Assembly: GCA_018873245.2 (NCBI GenBank)
Contig: JAEMBT020000005.1
Coordinates: forward strand, 14,088,001-14,152,000
Reading direction: 5' to 3'
From: Archegozetes longisetosus
Taxonomy: Eukaryota > Arthropoda > Arachnida > Sarcoptiformes > Trhypochthoniidae
Length of the DNA: 64,000 nucleotides
A program made the position numbers and the translations under genes. Positions 12,065-22,311 of this stretch are shown in pieces. The notes below the pieces were generated by a model. That model saw only the letters and a list, made by a program, of their open reading frames with translations. It did not search any database and was not told the DNA's origin. The stretch's first letter is position 1. Each line of letters opens with the position of its first letter.

Positions 12065-15044
12065 ATATTTTGTTGACTCACAGCCTTCCGTTTGAATCTC
12101 TCTTGGCAAGAGTTTAGAGTGTTTGATAACTCGCCTTCACGTATTAATATTCTTATTATTACTATGGATAGTCTATCAACTAATCAAACATGGTATTCAA
12201 GTATTTAAACTTTTCCAGAAATTGATAGAATATAATTTGTGAATCAAATAACACCTATCAGTATGGAAGCCTTGATTTTGAGCGAAATCGTAATTGAATA
12301 AAATCGGATCATTATGAAGACAACTTTTTCAAGATATTGTGTATAGAGTATAGATCGAAGCCTCGTTTTATTAATGAATCCAAGTACTGAAGCCAATATC
12401 GATACCAAATTAATAACAGTTGACGATTGTCGATAAGGTATCAACTTTGAAGGCAATGCCATAGATCAAAACAATGGTTAGCAAGTTAGATGAAAGTGTA
12501 AAGAATTATAGGCACCTTATTGTAGAGATAGTCATTTGCTTCGTTGTAGAGGACAGCACAGCAGCGGCTACGGGATGAGACTGTAGTTGTCTCTTTGAGT
12601 ATATTCTTTCTCACGCAAACGCTTTGATGGAGAATCTCCTTAATTTTCGTAATATCTATCATAACTGAATGTCAAACAGAATACTAAATCGAAATCATAA
12701 TATCAGGTCTTTATGTGTTTGGAATACGAGTCGGAACGAGGCGAAATTTGATATGGGTCTTTTTCTAATTGTTCGGCTTTATTATGAGAACAAGAAAAGA
12801 GAGCAACGTTGGCTCGAGTTTTGACTCGAATATTTATCTCACTAAAACAGATATAGAAAATTCTGAAATTTTTATTTAAAACAAGATGAAATAAACTGTT
12901 AAAAGGAAGGATACTTGTACTTTACGAAGAATAATATCTATAACCAAATGAGATAATCTCACAATTAAAATTATATTGTGAATTACGATTCACTTGATTA
13001 GTTTTTGCAAATAAAATCAACTTAAAAATCTTTAAAATTCATAAATATCGTAAAATTTAATAATAGCTTAATCGAGAATAATTTGCGAGATGCAGATGGT
13101 TTAAAACCGGATTACCTCTCTTTTTCCTGTTATTCATTTAACTATGAATTCTTATTCAACAATGAGCTAATGAATAAGTGACCAAAATTTGATCATATGG
13201 CAAATCAAATCTGTTTCAAGTTATATTATACCTTAATTATTTCATGTAATTTAATGTAAGTGCAAATATTTTATAAGTTTCAACCGCTAAGCAACTTATA
13301 TAAGTCCGAATCTTGACGATCAAAATTTTGAGTCAGACTCAAGTTGAGGGTATCATTGAGGTATCAAAATTTGAAGGTGCTAAGAAGGCCGAAGAGCATC
13401 CTTTGTTTTTGATAAGAATCCATAAAGGACTTAACTAATATATGGCGTTTTCTCATGGTAAATAACAAAATCATTAGTTATGTAAATCCTCGATTCATCG
13501 TAAATTACTTATCACAAAACTAATTCAAACCGATCATTCATTGATAGAATCTTATCTTCAAAAAGATTAGTTCTTTCACTTGTTATAAGTTGGATGAAAA
13601 ACAAATTATTTATACTTTGCATAAACTTCATTTTGTGAAAAAGTGAAAAAAGTTTTACTCAAAACAGAAACCTTTACAAAAATGAAGTTTTAATTGATAA
13701 TTTGATCACAGTCAAAAATCTATACTTATATTTTGCAATTTATTTCGATTACTTTTTCTCATTCATTTTCCCTTTTTGACAGATTTTACTTCCTTTTGAT
13801 TAGATTTTTCAAACTTTTCATGTAAAGAATGTCAATATTGATGAAGAGTTTAGAGATGAAGAGTTAGTAATAAGTTGATGGTAATAACTAAATTTTCATC
13901 CTAAAGATTTAAGTTTCCTCTCAGATTTTTCTATAAGCCTTTTAAATTTTGAGAGCTTTCCAAAAGGCTACTCAGAGACTAGGGCTCTCATTTACTTTAT
14001 GAATATCTATGCACGGATTGAGATTATTAGCCTTTCATTATAAGCTTGCTAATTCACAATTTTATTTAATCGAGAACATTATTGAAATTGTCAAAGATTT
14101 GTCTTAAGATTTTTCTATATTTAGTGACTTTAGTGATGAAACTAGCAGGTGAGCCAAGTGGGCACAGGCCCACCCAACTCAAACCCAAAGCTAAGTATAG
14201 TTTAACGAAAATAGAATTTAGTACGAGAAGGGATTGTTTTGATGGAAATAAAGTTAGTATTCGTCTGAATTACTTTGAATTTTATCAATTTCCGTCAACA
14301 GTATTATATGTGATTTTGACTCAAAGATTATAATCTATTATATAGATATTTACTAGCATGATATAATAATAGATCGTTTAATAGCATCATATCAGATATG
14401 AGTTAATTTTCAGCTGATTTGTATCAAAACTTAGTCAGAAATATTAATATTTCGCAGAAATCTTTTACTTCTATAAAAATACAAACTCAAAGTCTTGAGT
14501 TCATTTTGTCTATCACTTAGACTTTTAGATTTATTAATCTGATATGAAATCATTATTTTAGATAACGTTTTCGTGAAATGTGAGATAGCTCACATAGTTT
14601 AGTTTATTTTAGATCAGAACATAATTGAAAAGCATTAGTCACCTATTCTTAAATCCATGTTTGATAAGAATCTGTTTTCATGCGTTTGAAGGTTATCTCC
14701 TATTTATTTCTTTTACGGACAGACCAGTTTTAAAGTCTTTTAAATTTTTCTGTACGTAAAGTGTATCGTGTTGAGAGTATAAAACAGGACAGAGAATCAT
14801 GTGATTAAAAAGTAGTGAACATCAAAAGAAGTGCTGGTGCGAATTTGAAAAATTGAAAGTGATTATCTAAATGCTAATTAAACCATTTCTCACATATATT
14901 GAACTTCAGTTTTTGAAATGAATCTAGAATTTTATATCAATTGTTATGTTATTAAAAGTTTCAATGTATTTATATTTAATATCTGTCTGTTTTGTCTTAC
15001 TTTACATTATCTTAACTAATATCTTTGGTGAACTCTCTGACAAT
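12065..15044. other. Gene-poor stretch with unassigned coding-like fragments
   Basis: No gene can be supported. Bases about 12240-12680 on the minus strand carry short open stretches (for example LVSILASVLGFINKTRLRS from the frame 12462-12244) of less AT-rich sequence, broken by frame changes; they could be an old gene relic but match no family I can name. Bases about 13343-13435 on the plus strand read VSKFEGAKKAEEHPLFLIR, a peptide of normal-looking composition without visible splice sites. The remainder is AT-rich sequence without recognisable structure. Confidence 0.35.
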
Positions 15045-15940
15045 TTCTTTTAGGTAACACTTGCCGAGTGTTCCCACAATGAGTTAGTATATAACATTCG
15101 GTGGATAAATATCTATTCAAGGATAGAATATTCAAAGAATTAGAAAGTTTTATAAGATTATTTTGAGATGTTTTAAAATAATAAACGCTCTCATCAACGA
15201 AATTTAGTTTAGTCGCGGGAAACCCTGGATAACAAGCTCTAATGTGTTGACAGACTTGCAAAAATCATTATTGATTTTAGTCTGAGGAAACTTTCTCCAA
15301 TATAAGAACTAATCCAAATGAGTGTTAGACTCATCCAAACTAATTTTTTATAGCATATCCTAAACCATCAATGTTAGAGTGATGCCCGCCAAATTGTTTA
15401 AGAAATGTATTTTTATCCGATAATTGGCATATTCGTTTTTTCAAAGCTTATTTTAAAAATTTGTTGCTCGCCACTATTAAAACACGATAGTATACCTTTA
15501 TATTTAGTTTCCTATTGTTAAGCATTTATCAATTCCTAAAAGATATAAACCTGTTCTTACTATCATTTATTTACTGAATTTTATGTACTAACTAGTGAGG
15601 TAAAATTTCTAGAAATTTTCTTTCTGATGAGAAACTTTCTAGAAAATTTCTCGGAACTATTTTTCTCACGCCGAGATTATTTTGAATGCCAAAACCAAAA
15701 TAAGTGATATTTTGAATATTTAAAAGCTGCTAATGTTGTATATCACTTAAATTAAAACAATATTTCAATTAAAACATAATTTCGAGCTGAAGAAATAAAA
15801 AATTCCTCCTAAGAGAAATTTTGTGCGATAGAAAATTTCTAGAAAGTTTCTCGAGATAATTTCTCCTGAAATTTTCTTTTTACAACACTAGTACTAACTC
15901 ATTGTGGGAACATTCGGCAAGTGTTGCCTTCTTTTAATTG
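15045..15940. repeat. Foldback element with about 45-bp inverted ends
   Basis: The left end (about 15052-15092) carries AACACTTGCCGAGTGTTCCC then ACAATGAGTTAGTA. The same sequence recurs inverted at about 15892-15934 with one or two changes (CGAATG for CGAGTG). Within each end, AACACT and AGTGTT flank TGCCG, so each end can also fold on itself. The interior shows no recognisable transposase. A separate hAT MITE (15593-15890) has landed just inside the right end. Probably an old non-autonomous DNA transposon; superfamily unknown. Confidence 0.55.
15593..15890. mobile_element. hAT-type MITE, 298 bp, 8-bp target duplication
   Basis: The element is flanked by perfect 8-bp duplications GTACTAAC at 15585-15592 and 15891-15898. 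Ends are inverted but diverged: TAGTGAGGTAAAATTTC at the left, TAGTGTTGTAAAAAG at the right (opposite strand). The interior is rich in repeats of the type AAATTTCTAGAAA and TTTCTCG in both orientations, so most of it can form hairpins. No coding capacity. The 8-bp duplication and TAGTG ends fit the hAT superfamily. Confidence 0.75.
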
Positions 15941-16319
15941 TACTGTTTCAATGACACTCAACCGATAATTCATATGAAACTAATGGAAAAACATTTCAAT
16001 AATAATTGCTTATAAGATTTGTCAAAATTGAATTCATTTTTAATTTTGGGACGACTAAAAATTGAGTTGAAATCGAGAATTGAATATATCTCACGTAAAA
16101 TAAAAAGCTCTATTGAACTACACAAAAAATGTAATATAGTGCGAAATTGAAAAATAATTTAAAGCTTCGCAAAGTTTATCATTTAATAAGGTAGGAAGTG
16201 ATAAAACTTTTAGGTGAAAATAGTCGTTGGGGAAATGAAGAGAACTTCGAAACTGTTTAGGAGTTGGACTAATTGTGTTTTACTGGAATCAAAAGTCAAT
16301 TCTTGAGATAAAGTTACAT

Positions 16320-16705
16320 TTAGGTGCTGCCCCCAATCAGAATGGGTGACATATTTTATGATTTTTGGGTCCTGAATCGAATGGTGAAGATCCCAAATTG
16401 CGGTTACAAACAGTCTTTGGGATATGTCATAAAACCTAACTTAAGATTGTTTGATAACCAGCCAATTAAGAAATACAACCGAAAGAATATTAGAAATGAA
16501 TAAATAGATTCTAGTCATATGATCCTCCATTTGTCTAGGTTAGGATAGGATGGGTTAAATTTGTTTAGTCTTAGTTAACTTAGTTGGGTTAGGTTAGGTT
16601 TGTGCAATATCTCTGAAACAGTTTACGATCGTAACCTTCATCATTGGATTCAGGATCCTGAAAAACAAAATATTTCGCGCCCACTTTTAATGGGTGCAAT
16701 CTAAA
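16320..16705. repeat. Inverted copies of a dispersed repeat, also present at 63.1-63.8 kb
   Basis: Bases about 16322-16440 and, inverted, about 16705-16590 are related: both read approximately GAATGG(G/T)TGAC-like to a CCTGAATC(G/C)AATG(G/A)TGAAG core, then a stretch ending in GGGATATGTCATAAAACCTAA or its relative. The same sequence occurs as an inverted pair at 63100-63190 and 63800-63690 (GATTGAATCGAATGGTGAAG and relatives). Four copies in one window mark a repeat family with a foldback layout. A minus-strand frame at 16963-16589 (124 codons) overlaps it, but its sequence is not kept in the other copies, so I do not call it a gene. Confidence 0.55.
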
Positions 16706-17139
16706 TGCAACTTTTCCCCCTAGAAAACAGCCGTTTCTTCTCTTCATTCGATTAATGGTTGCCTTCTCTGGAGGACACATTCCGTTCATCGTATAACTAG
16801 ATCTCCGGTTCTCAGATCTTATCCTTGTTTTCAATTGAATTAATGCTAAATCCTGTGTCGAATATCTATAGTTTCTCAATTTGAGGTATTTTCTGTAGAT
16901 TCCTCTAATTATGGAGCCGATAAAAACTGCTTTTTCACCAGAATCTCTAATATTCAGGTTCAATTGTTTCGAGAACGAGAACCATGTTTGGGCTCGTGGG
17001 GTTGATATTCAAAGAAATCCCTGTGAAGTAAAAGGCTGTCAAGTTGGAATCAATACTCAAATCATTGGAAGCAACGTTTCCAGGGCACGAAAGTCGCTCA
17101 AAGATCAAAGAATCGATTTTTTGTTCAATAAATTTGAGT

Positions 17140-17908
17140 ATTGATTAGATCAACTTTGATGTCTGAGAACTCGAGCTTATTATCTCTTCAAAGTACATTT
17201 TAAACTCTTTGGTAAAATATTTAACTGTAGATATCCAGAATCCATGAAAGATACCATGACTACATATGATTGTTTTACAACACATTAATACCATCCATAT
17301 AAACTCAAACTTTAGCAAGAACTCCGTTCATAGTAAGCTGTTTGACTTCATTCCTACTGTTATTTCAAATAACAGGATTTAAACCATAAGTTTTCATATG
17401 AATATTGGAATAATTTGCAACTTTTGTATGTGTTCACTTGTATTACAATTGTTTTTAATATGAATATCAAAATGGCAAACTTAGTCTGCGTTCTAAGTAT
17501 TAGGAATACAGATATTTCAGGTACTCGTAAAATATTAACGTACTTTATACTTGATTTACAGAAAATATTCAGTAGCTGGTCAAAAAAAGCTTTACAAAAC
17601 ATTTGTTATAAGAAATTATGTGTGAAAAAATGCTTCTCAGAGCATGTCATTTCAAAATACATTATTTGGGAACAAAAATTTTAGAAAACTATTTGTCCAA
17701 AAGAATCTTATACAGAAAATGATGTACAAAAATTACAAGAAATTATCTGTAAATAACAATAAACGGTTAGTGTTCAAAACTTGATTTAAACACAAAATAT
17801 GATTATTTTTTCATAATCTAAGACAAAAGTCAACAAAACATTGAAAGTGTGAAAATCAAAAATAAAACATATTTGAATCATTGAGAGAAACTGTTTTTCA
17901 ATGTATTT
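17140..17908. other. Gene-free stretch
   Basis: AT-rich sequence with overlapping short chance frames on both strands (the longest is 89 codons at 17415-17684). No family resemblance, repeats with matching ends or splice context was seen. Confidence 0.35.
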
Positions 17909-18786
17909 TCAACAATTGATTTGACCATTTTTTAAATTCCCGGAATTCATATTATCGACGTTTGTCTTCAAGCGATCAAAACTGTTGTCAATAATTGAAT
18001 TCATTTCTCGCAAAAGTGCTTTTGAGTTAAAGACCGACTTATCAGTTTTAGGTATTTCGTAATCAATTTGATGAATTGTTGAATGGAAATCATCAATTAT
18101 TGAATACGTATTTCCAGTGGTTTCACGATTCGAAGACTCGCTTTCGTGGCATCGGTTCGAATGATAGCAAATAGTCGATTGTTTTGAGAAATACTTATTT
18201 CTTTCAATCGGGGACTCATTTATTGCTTCGCTTATCTCTTCGATCGAACTTTCGGTCGAATCAACTAATTATCAGAAAAACAATTAAAAACTTTGGAAAA
18301 TAATTGAAAAACTGATAAAAATATTGATTATTTATTGATAAATGACTTATCCCTAAAAACTTTCAATAAATAAATTTAAAAATTGAATAACTAACTCATT
18401 TCAAAATCTTTAAGAAATAGATAAAGAACTGATTAAAAGTATTATTCAATCTATCGATAACTGACTTATTTCTTGCTCTCTGTTCTAAAATCAATTAATT
18501 GAACCGAAGTCTGTTTTTTATTATATTGTTCGAGAATTTATTAGAGGAAAAGTCACTTTTTGATGGTTTTAAGGGCAAAGCAGCCAGTCTTTCCGCTGGC
18601 TTTCTTGAATTGTTTCCAGTTGATATCTTAACTAAAGACTCGCTTCCGTTGTTCGGGCCATTCATTAAATGGTTGGATGGATTAATTTGTGAGTTTTCGA
18701 AATTTTGATCCACTTTGAGAATTGTCGAATCGATTTGTTTTTGATTTGTGTTAATGTGAGAATTGACTTGATTGTAACATCTCAAT
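17909..18786 (-). CDS. Possible exons of an unrecognised polar protein
   Basis: Two minus-strand open blocks look coding. The last exon (18264-17909) follows a good acceptor (aattag) and stays open for 117 codons, polar and rich in Ser, Asn, Asp and Glu (DSTESSIEEISEAINESP, HQIDYEIPKTDKSVF), ending in TGA. The upstream block (about 18784-18540) encodes QIDSTILKVDQNFENSQ and later SRKPAERLAALPLKPSK; it may join in phase 1 through a weak GTGACT donor. The first coding exon and a start codon were not found. The IDST motif occurs in both blocks, hinting at an internal repeat. It lies just downstream of, and on the same strand as, the small membrane-protein gene at 19232-18895. No function can be assigned. 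Confidence 0.35.
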
Positions 18787-18894
18787 TTTTCTTATAATAA
18801 GGATAATTGACAAATAAATGACAAATGCACTAACTCAAAGTGAGATAAATCATAGAAAATGTCAATTACTTTTTAAATAATTTTCATAAATACG

Positions 18895-19232
18895 TCACAA
18901 AATCATTGCAATCAAAACAATGAGAACAACTATGAGAACAATACAAACGATTGACATCTGATTTAACTCGCGATCAGTACTTAAATAAGTGTTTGAACTG
19001 GTGGTCAATTGATCTAAACTGACAGTCGGTCTGAAAATTGAATGTAAATGAAAACTTCATTAATGATTAGTTAATGAAATGTTTTTTTAGATAAATGAAT
19101 ACTTACGTCGTATTAAATGCAATTTTACGACAAAAAAATAAGTTTTGTCAAATTTTAACAATTATTATTGAAATGAATAACGACTTACTCTTTAATATAC
19201 ATATGATTTGTTTGTTCGAAATTGTTATCCAT
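18895..19232 (-). CDS. Small predicted tail-anchored membrane protein, 59 aa, two exons
   Basis: Exon 1 (19232-19189) starts at ATG and encodes MDNNFEQTNHMYIK plus two bases, ending at a perfect GTAAGT donor. The intron (19188-19031, 158 bp) ends in ttttcag. Exon 2 (19030-18895) completes the split codon and encodes PTVSLDQLTTSSNTYLSTDR, then a 20-residue hydrophobic C-terminus beginning MSIVCIVLIVVL and ending at TGA. The layout, a soluble polar N-terminus of about 39 residues with a single C-terminal helix and no residues after it, is that of tail-anchored proteins inserted post-translationally in the ER or mitochondrial outer membrane. Both splice sites and phase agree, which supports a real gene despite the small size. 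It resembles no family I recognise. Exons 17909-18786 could be an alternative 3' part of the same transcription unit. Confidence 0.5.
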
Positions 19233-19411
19233 TTATTCGGATTAGTTTCAATATTTATTTAATGCCAAAAAATGATCTAAATTTCGTCACAAAGAGAATG
19301 GATTCGTATAGATGTTCGTTCGTAAATAGAGGTGTGAACACACTTTTCATTAATTATTAGATAACTGTTAATCTATTTTAATAGTTTTGTCAGTCAGTCA
19401 TAAGTTATGAC

Positions 19412-20037
19412 CAGGACAAGTATTTTTCGGGAGTTTAAAGTGGTCAAATCGGTCGGAAATCGGGACTTAAAAAGCAAAAATCGGGAGTTTAAAAAACTTC
19501 ATTTTCAATCATAATACAACGAAAAATAGTTGTTTTCTTTCTTCAAATGTATTAAACTGTATTAACAGTCCTTCAAAAATTTATTGTACTGTATAATTAG
19601 ATTGATCTCCAAGTTTTCAGGTGAAAAACACTGTCGATCTTCTGTCAAAAGATTTTTATACACAGTGAAAGAGCGCTCGGCATACACAGATACCAAAGGC
19701 GCATATTCTCTGTTCAAACGATGCTCATAACTATCACTTTCACAATATATTTTTATAAAGCTTTATCAAGATAATGAATTTTCGATTACAGTTGTGATAA
19801 ATTTTTTAATATTTTCGTTATATTTTTAAGTCAAAATGAGATAAAACTTAAAAATCTCATATTTTAAACAAAACGTTCTAAATCGGGAGAAACTCACGAG
19901 AGGCTTAAAATCGGGAAAATCGGGACATTCAAATTATTTTTATAGAAGCCTGAAGTGACCACAAGTACGTTAATATAAAATTCCTGAAGAATAACTTTAG
20001 GGAAAATTATCGGGATTTCCCGAAAAATACTTTCCTG
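19412..20037. mobile_element. hAT element, internally deleted, 8-bp target duplication
   Basis: Perfect 8-bp duplications GTTATGAC sit at 19404-19411 and 20038-20045. The terminal inverted repeats are CAGGACAAGTATTTTTCGGG (left) and CAGGAAAGTATTTTTCGGGA (right, opposite strand). The 626-bp body keeps a piece of hAT transposase on the minus strand at 19707-19598: PLVSVYAERSFTVYKNLLT followed by a diverged E-D-R-Q-C-F-S-P-E-N-L-E, matching the C-terminal hAT dimerisation motif. It is therefore a deletion derivative of an autonomous hAT element. Confidence 0.85.
19598..19707 (-). pseudogene. hAT transposase dimerisation-domain fragment
   Basis: About 37 codons are open and read VYAERSFTVYKNLLTEDRQ and neighbours, the conserved A-E-R-x-F-S-x-Y-K-N-x-L-x-x-x-R block of hAT transposases. 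The N-terminal zinc finger and the catalytic core are absent. It explains what kind of transposase mobilised the surrounding element. Confidence 0.75.
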
Positions 20038-21291
20038 GTTATGACTCATCACTTACAACGATTCAAATGATTCTTTTACGAGAACCAAAATAATAGGGAA
20101 AATTTCGTATTACTCAAAGAGTATTTCACATTAAATGAATAAGAGAGCCAAACGAACAAATGGGCATTTGTTCGACTGTGTTCACTTTTATGTGATTCGC
20201 CAATAATGCAAAACTTTGTCCGTAGTAAAGCACTTATGGAAGCCCTATACAGCTAATTTGACGGACCATATACCCTACAGCAGTGATGAGTGTGCTCGGT
20301 GCTCGTTTTTTGAAGGTGCTCGAGCACCGAGCACTAACTGAGCACTGCGTCCAAACTTTCTGTCTATTGAAATGTTTATATAAAATTATATTTTAAAGCT
20401 GTAACCATAAACTAATGTAATGCAAAATATATTTAAAACGTAAAAAGTGATACCAATTGCCATTCAGGTAAATTCTTAATAATAATTAGTTGATGTCATT
20501 TTGCAATAAAATAAGTGAGTTATTTTTAAAAGAATGAAAATAATTTTTGAATACTGGCTTTAAAATTAAATTTAAACAAGTCATTTAATGCTAATTATTA
20601 ATTAGTAATTAAACTTTTAGAATGAGTTCTCGAAGTGAAAAAAGTGATGACATAGCCATCGATATACAGAAGCGACAGTATATACGACAGTGATACAGAA
20701 ACAGAGTGACCAAGCGTTCATTTTTGAGTTGATCAGATAAATACTTCTATCGCAAATGCATAATCTTATTAATAATTCAGTGTAAATTAATTCTAAGCTA
20801 ACATATTTTAATCTATTGAAGTTATTCGTCTTTAATTTCTTGTTCAGAACTTTACAATCATTTTAAAGATAACTTAATCTACTTAATGCTGCAAAATCAC
20901 GGAAGAAATTTAATTAACTTTACAATTGAAACTTTGTAGCTTTTTATATTCATTGAGCCTTGCAAATAAATTTTAAAACTAAGAAAATCTCAAAGGGTGG
21001 ACCCTTCGATATTTATTTGTTCAGTTGTCCAGGTTGGGCTCTGCAAGGCTTGACAACCCTATACATAAGTGGAAAAGGAAGGTAAATGGAGAAGTCACTT
21101 CTTCATTAATGATATTAATGAAAAGTTACTTAAATGCAAATATTATTCGCAACAAAACTTCAAAAACTGTTATGAAATGACATTATACTAATCAACATTC
21201 AATGTCTTCAAAGCAAATGAAAATGACTTCTTTTTCAAAACTAGTGCTCCTGAAGAGCCAAAAGCTTTTTTATTGGTTTAAATATTAAGCC

Positions 21292-21906
21292 CACAGCCGT
21301 AGCCAGCGGGGGGGCTAGGGGGCTATAGCCCCCCAAAAGTTTTTCAAAGAATAAGTTAAATTAAAGGTTTGATAATAAATTAACAGATATTTTAATGGAA
21401 GTTAGCACTTGCTATCCAATATCCAAGCATTTCATGAACTTTGAAATTATGAAGCTTTTTGCTACTCATTATTGTTTGAATCTAGAAAATTGAAAGTCAA
21501 ATTCTGAAACTCCAAAATTATTATTCTATGAATGCGAAGATACTTTTAATGTCTGTGAAAAATTAACTGATTATTCAAACTCTATGCCAGATTTATTAAA
21601 GTATTTTAAGATATCATTAACTATAGGATGTGTTAATGTTTCGTGTGAAAAGAGTTTTTCAACATTAAGAAGAATTAAAACTTATTTGAGAATTTCGATG
21701 TCTAATGACAGATTAAACGGTTTGGCTCTTATTTCGATTGAAAGAGAAATTGCATTATCTATTAATCTAGATAATTTTGCCATTGGATTTGGTAAAAATC
21801 ATTGTAACAGAAAAATTGTATTGTATTAAATCTTGATTAGATAAAGCTTAACTGAGAATTTTCAGACATTTAGCCCCCCAGACCAAAAAAGCTGGCTACG
21901 GCAGTG
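21292..21906 (+). mobile_element. Nested hAT derivative, TIR CACTGCCGTAGCCAGC, 8-bp target duplication
   Basis: Perfect 8-bp duplications ATTAAGCC lie at 21284-21291 and 21907-21914. Ends are CACAGCCGTAGCCAGC (left) and CACTGCCGTAGCCAGC (right, opposite strand), followed by G-rich/C-rich tracts that form the familiar GGGGGGCTA...TAGCCCCCC foldback. The 615-bp body keeps the 3' end of the transposase gene (21584-21829). It sits inside the GTGCTCG-rich hAT element and is therefore younger than it. Confidence 0.85.
21584..21829 (+). pseudogene. hAT transposase C-terminal fragment (zf-MYM/TTF type)
   Basis: An open stretch of 81 codons contains VSCEKSFSTLRRIKTYLRIS followed by S-N-D-R-L-N-G-L-A-L-I-S-I, the highly conserved C-terminal dimerisation region of the TTF/ZMYM-type hAT transposases. 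Catalytic residues and the N-terminal zinc finger are missing through internal deletion. No stop or frameshift lies within the retained part, in keeping with a fairly recent insertion. Confidence 0.8.
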
Positions 21907-22039
21907 ATTAAGCCTAAGTGCTCGTGCTCAGTGCTCGTGCTCAGTGCTCGTGCTCGTTACCGAGCAACAAATACTCGAGCACTGTTCATCATTGCTTATA
22001 ACCAATGAATAATTAAAATTATTTTTCACTTCAAATTCA

Positions 22040-22228
22040 GTATCGAGCGGAAGTTTGCCACCAGTAAAATAACGTCCAGCTGTTAAGTTAATGTCAAATG
22101 CATTAACGCCTGCATGAACATTTTTAAGCAATATCTCATCATCACTGGGAAGGACGAGTAGTTCTTTGAAAACTCTGGTCGCTTCGGCAAAATCTGTTAA
22201 AAGTTTAACAGATAGCTTTTGTAAGTTT
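22040..22228 (-). pseudogene. First-exon fragment of a PTGR3/ZADH2-like quinone oxidoreductase
   Basis: The minus strand encodes FAEATRVFKELLVLPSDDEI, then LLKNVHAGVNAFDINLTAGR and YFTGGKLPLDTEFE. This matches the N-terminus of zinc-binding alcohol dehydrogenase domain protein 2 / prostaglandin reductase 3, where the family reads V-K-N-x-Y-A-G-I-N-A-S-D-I-N-F-T-A-G-R-Y and P-F-D-x-G-F-E. The block ends at a possible GTGAAA donor. A possible ATG at 22226 is out of frame with it, suggesting an indel near the start. No second exon (nucleotide-binding domain) is found on either side; a hAT-like element abuts one side and a dead IS630-type element the other. Most likely a fragment of a broken gene. 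Confidence 0.5.
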
Positions 22229-22311
22229 CATTCCTCGTGTTTAAAGAGTTTTTACTAGATATTCGGAAAAACATTCAACGAATAAACACATTTATATTAC
22301 TGATACAATCA

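Larger units (their letters stand above)
20281..21994. mobile_element. Older hAT-like element with GTGCTCG subterminal repeats
   Basis: The left end starts CAGTGATGAGTGTGCTCGG and the right end, on the opposite strand, CAATGATGAACAGTGCTCGA. Both subterminal regions are packed with direct and inverted copies of GTGCTC/GAGCAC (five or more per end), a common hAT feature where transposase binds. Flanking 8-mers (CCCTACAG and CTTATAAC) do not match, so either the target duplication has decayed or one end is misplaced. A frame at about 20621-20690 (MSSRSEKSDDIAIDIQ) could be a transposase N-terminus but is too short to call. A second hAT derivative is inserted inside at 21292-21906. Confidence 0.55.

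Noticed and set aside
12244-12680. Minus-strand coding-like stretch that might be a P450 or transporter relic
   Set aside because: Fragments such as KETTTVSSRSRCC recall the region after the P450 ExxR motif, but frames change several times and no second motif supports it.
16560-16605. Telomere-like TTAGG repeats
   Set aside because: Only two or three GGTTA units occur, as part of the dispersed repeat.
16589-16963. 124-codon minus-strand frame
   Set aside because: It overlaps a dispersed inverted repeat, has no family resemblance, and the frame is not kept in the other copies of the repeat.
20281-21994. 8-bp target duplication for the GTGCTCG-rich hAT-like element
   Set aside because: The flanking octamers CCCTACAG and CTTATAAC do not match; the end points or the duplication have decayed.
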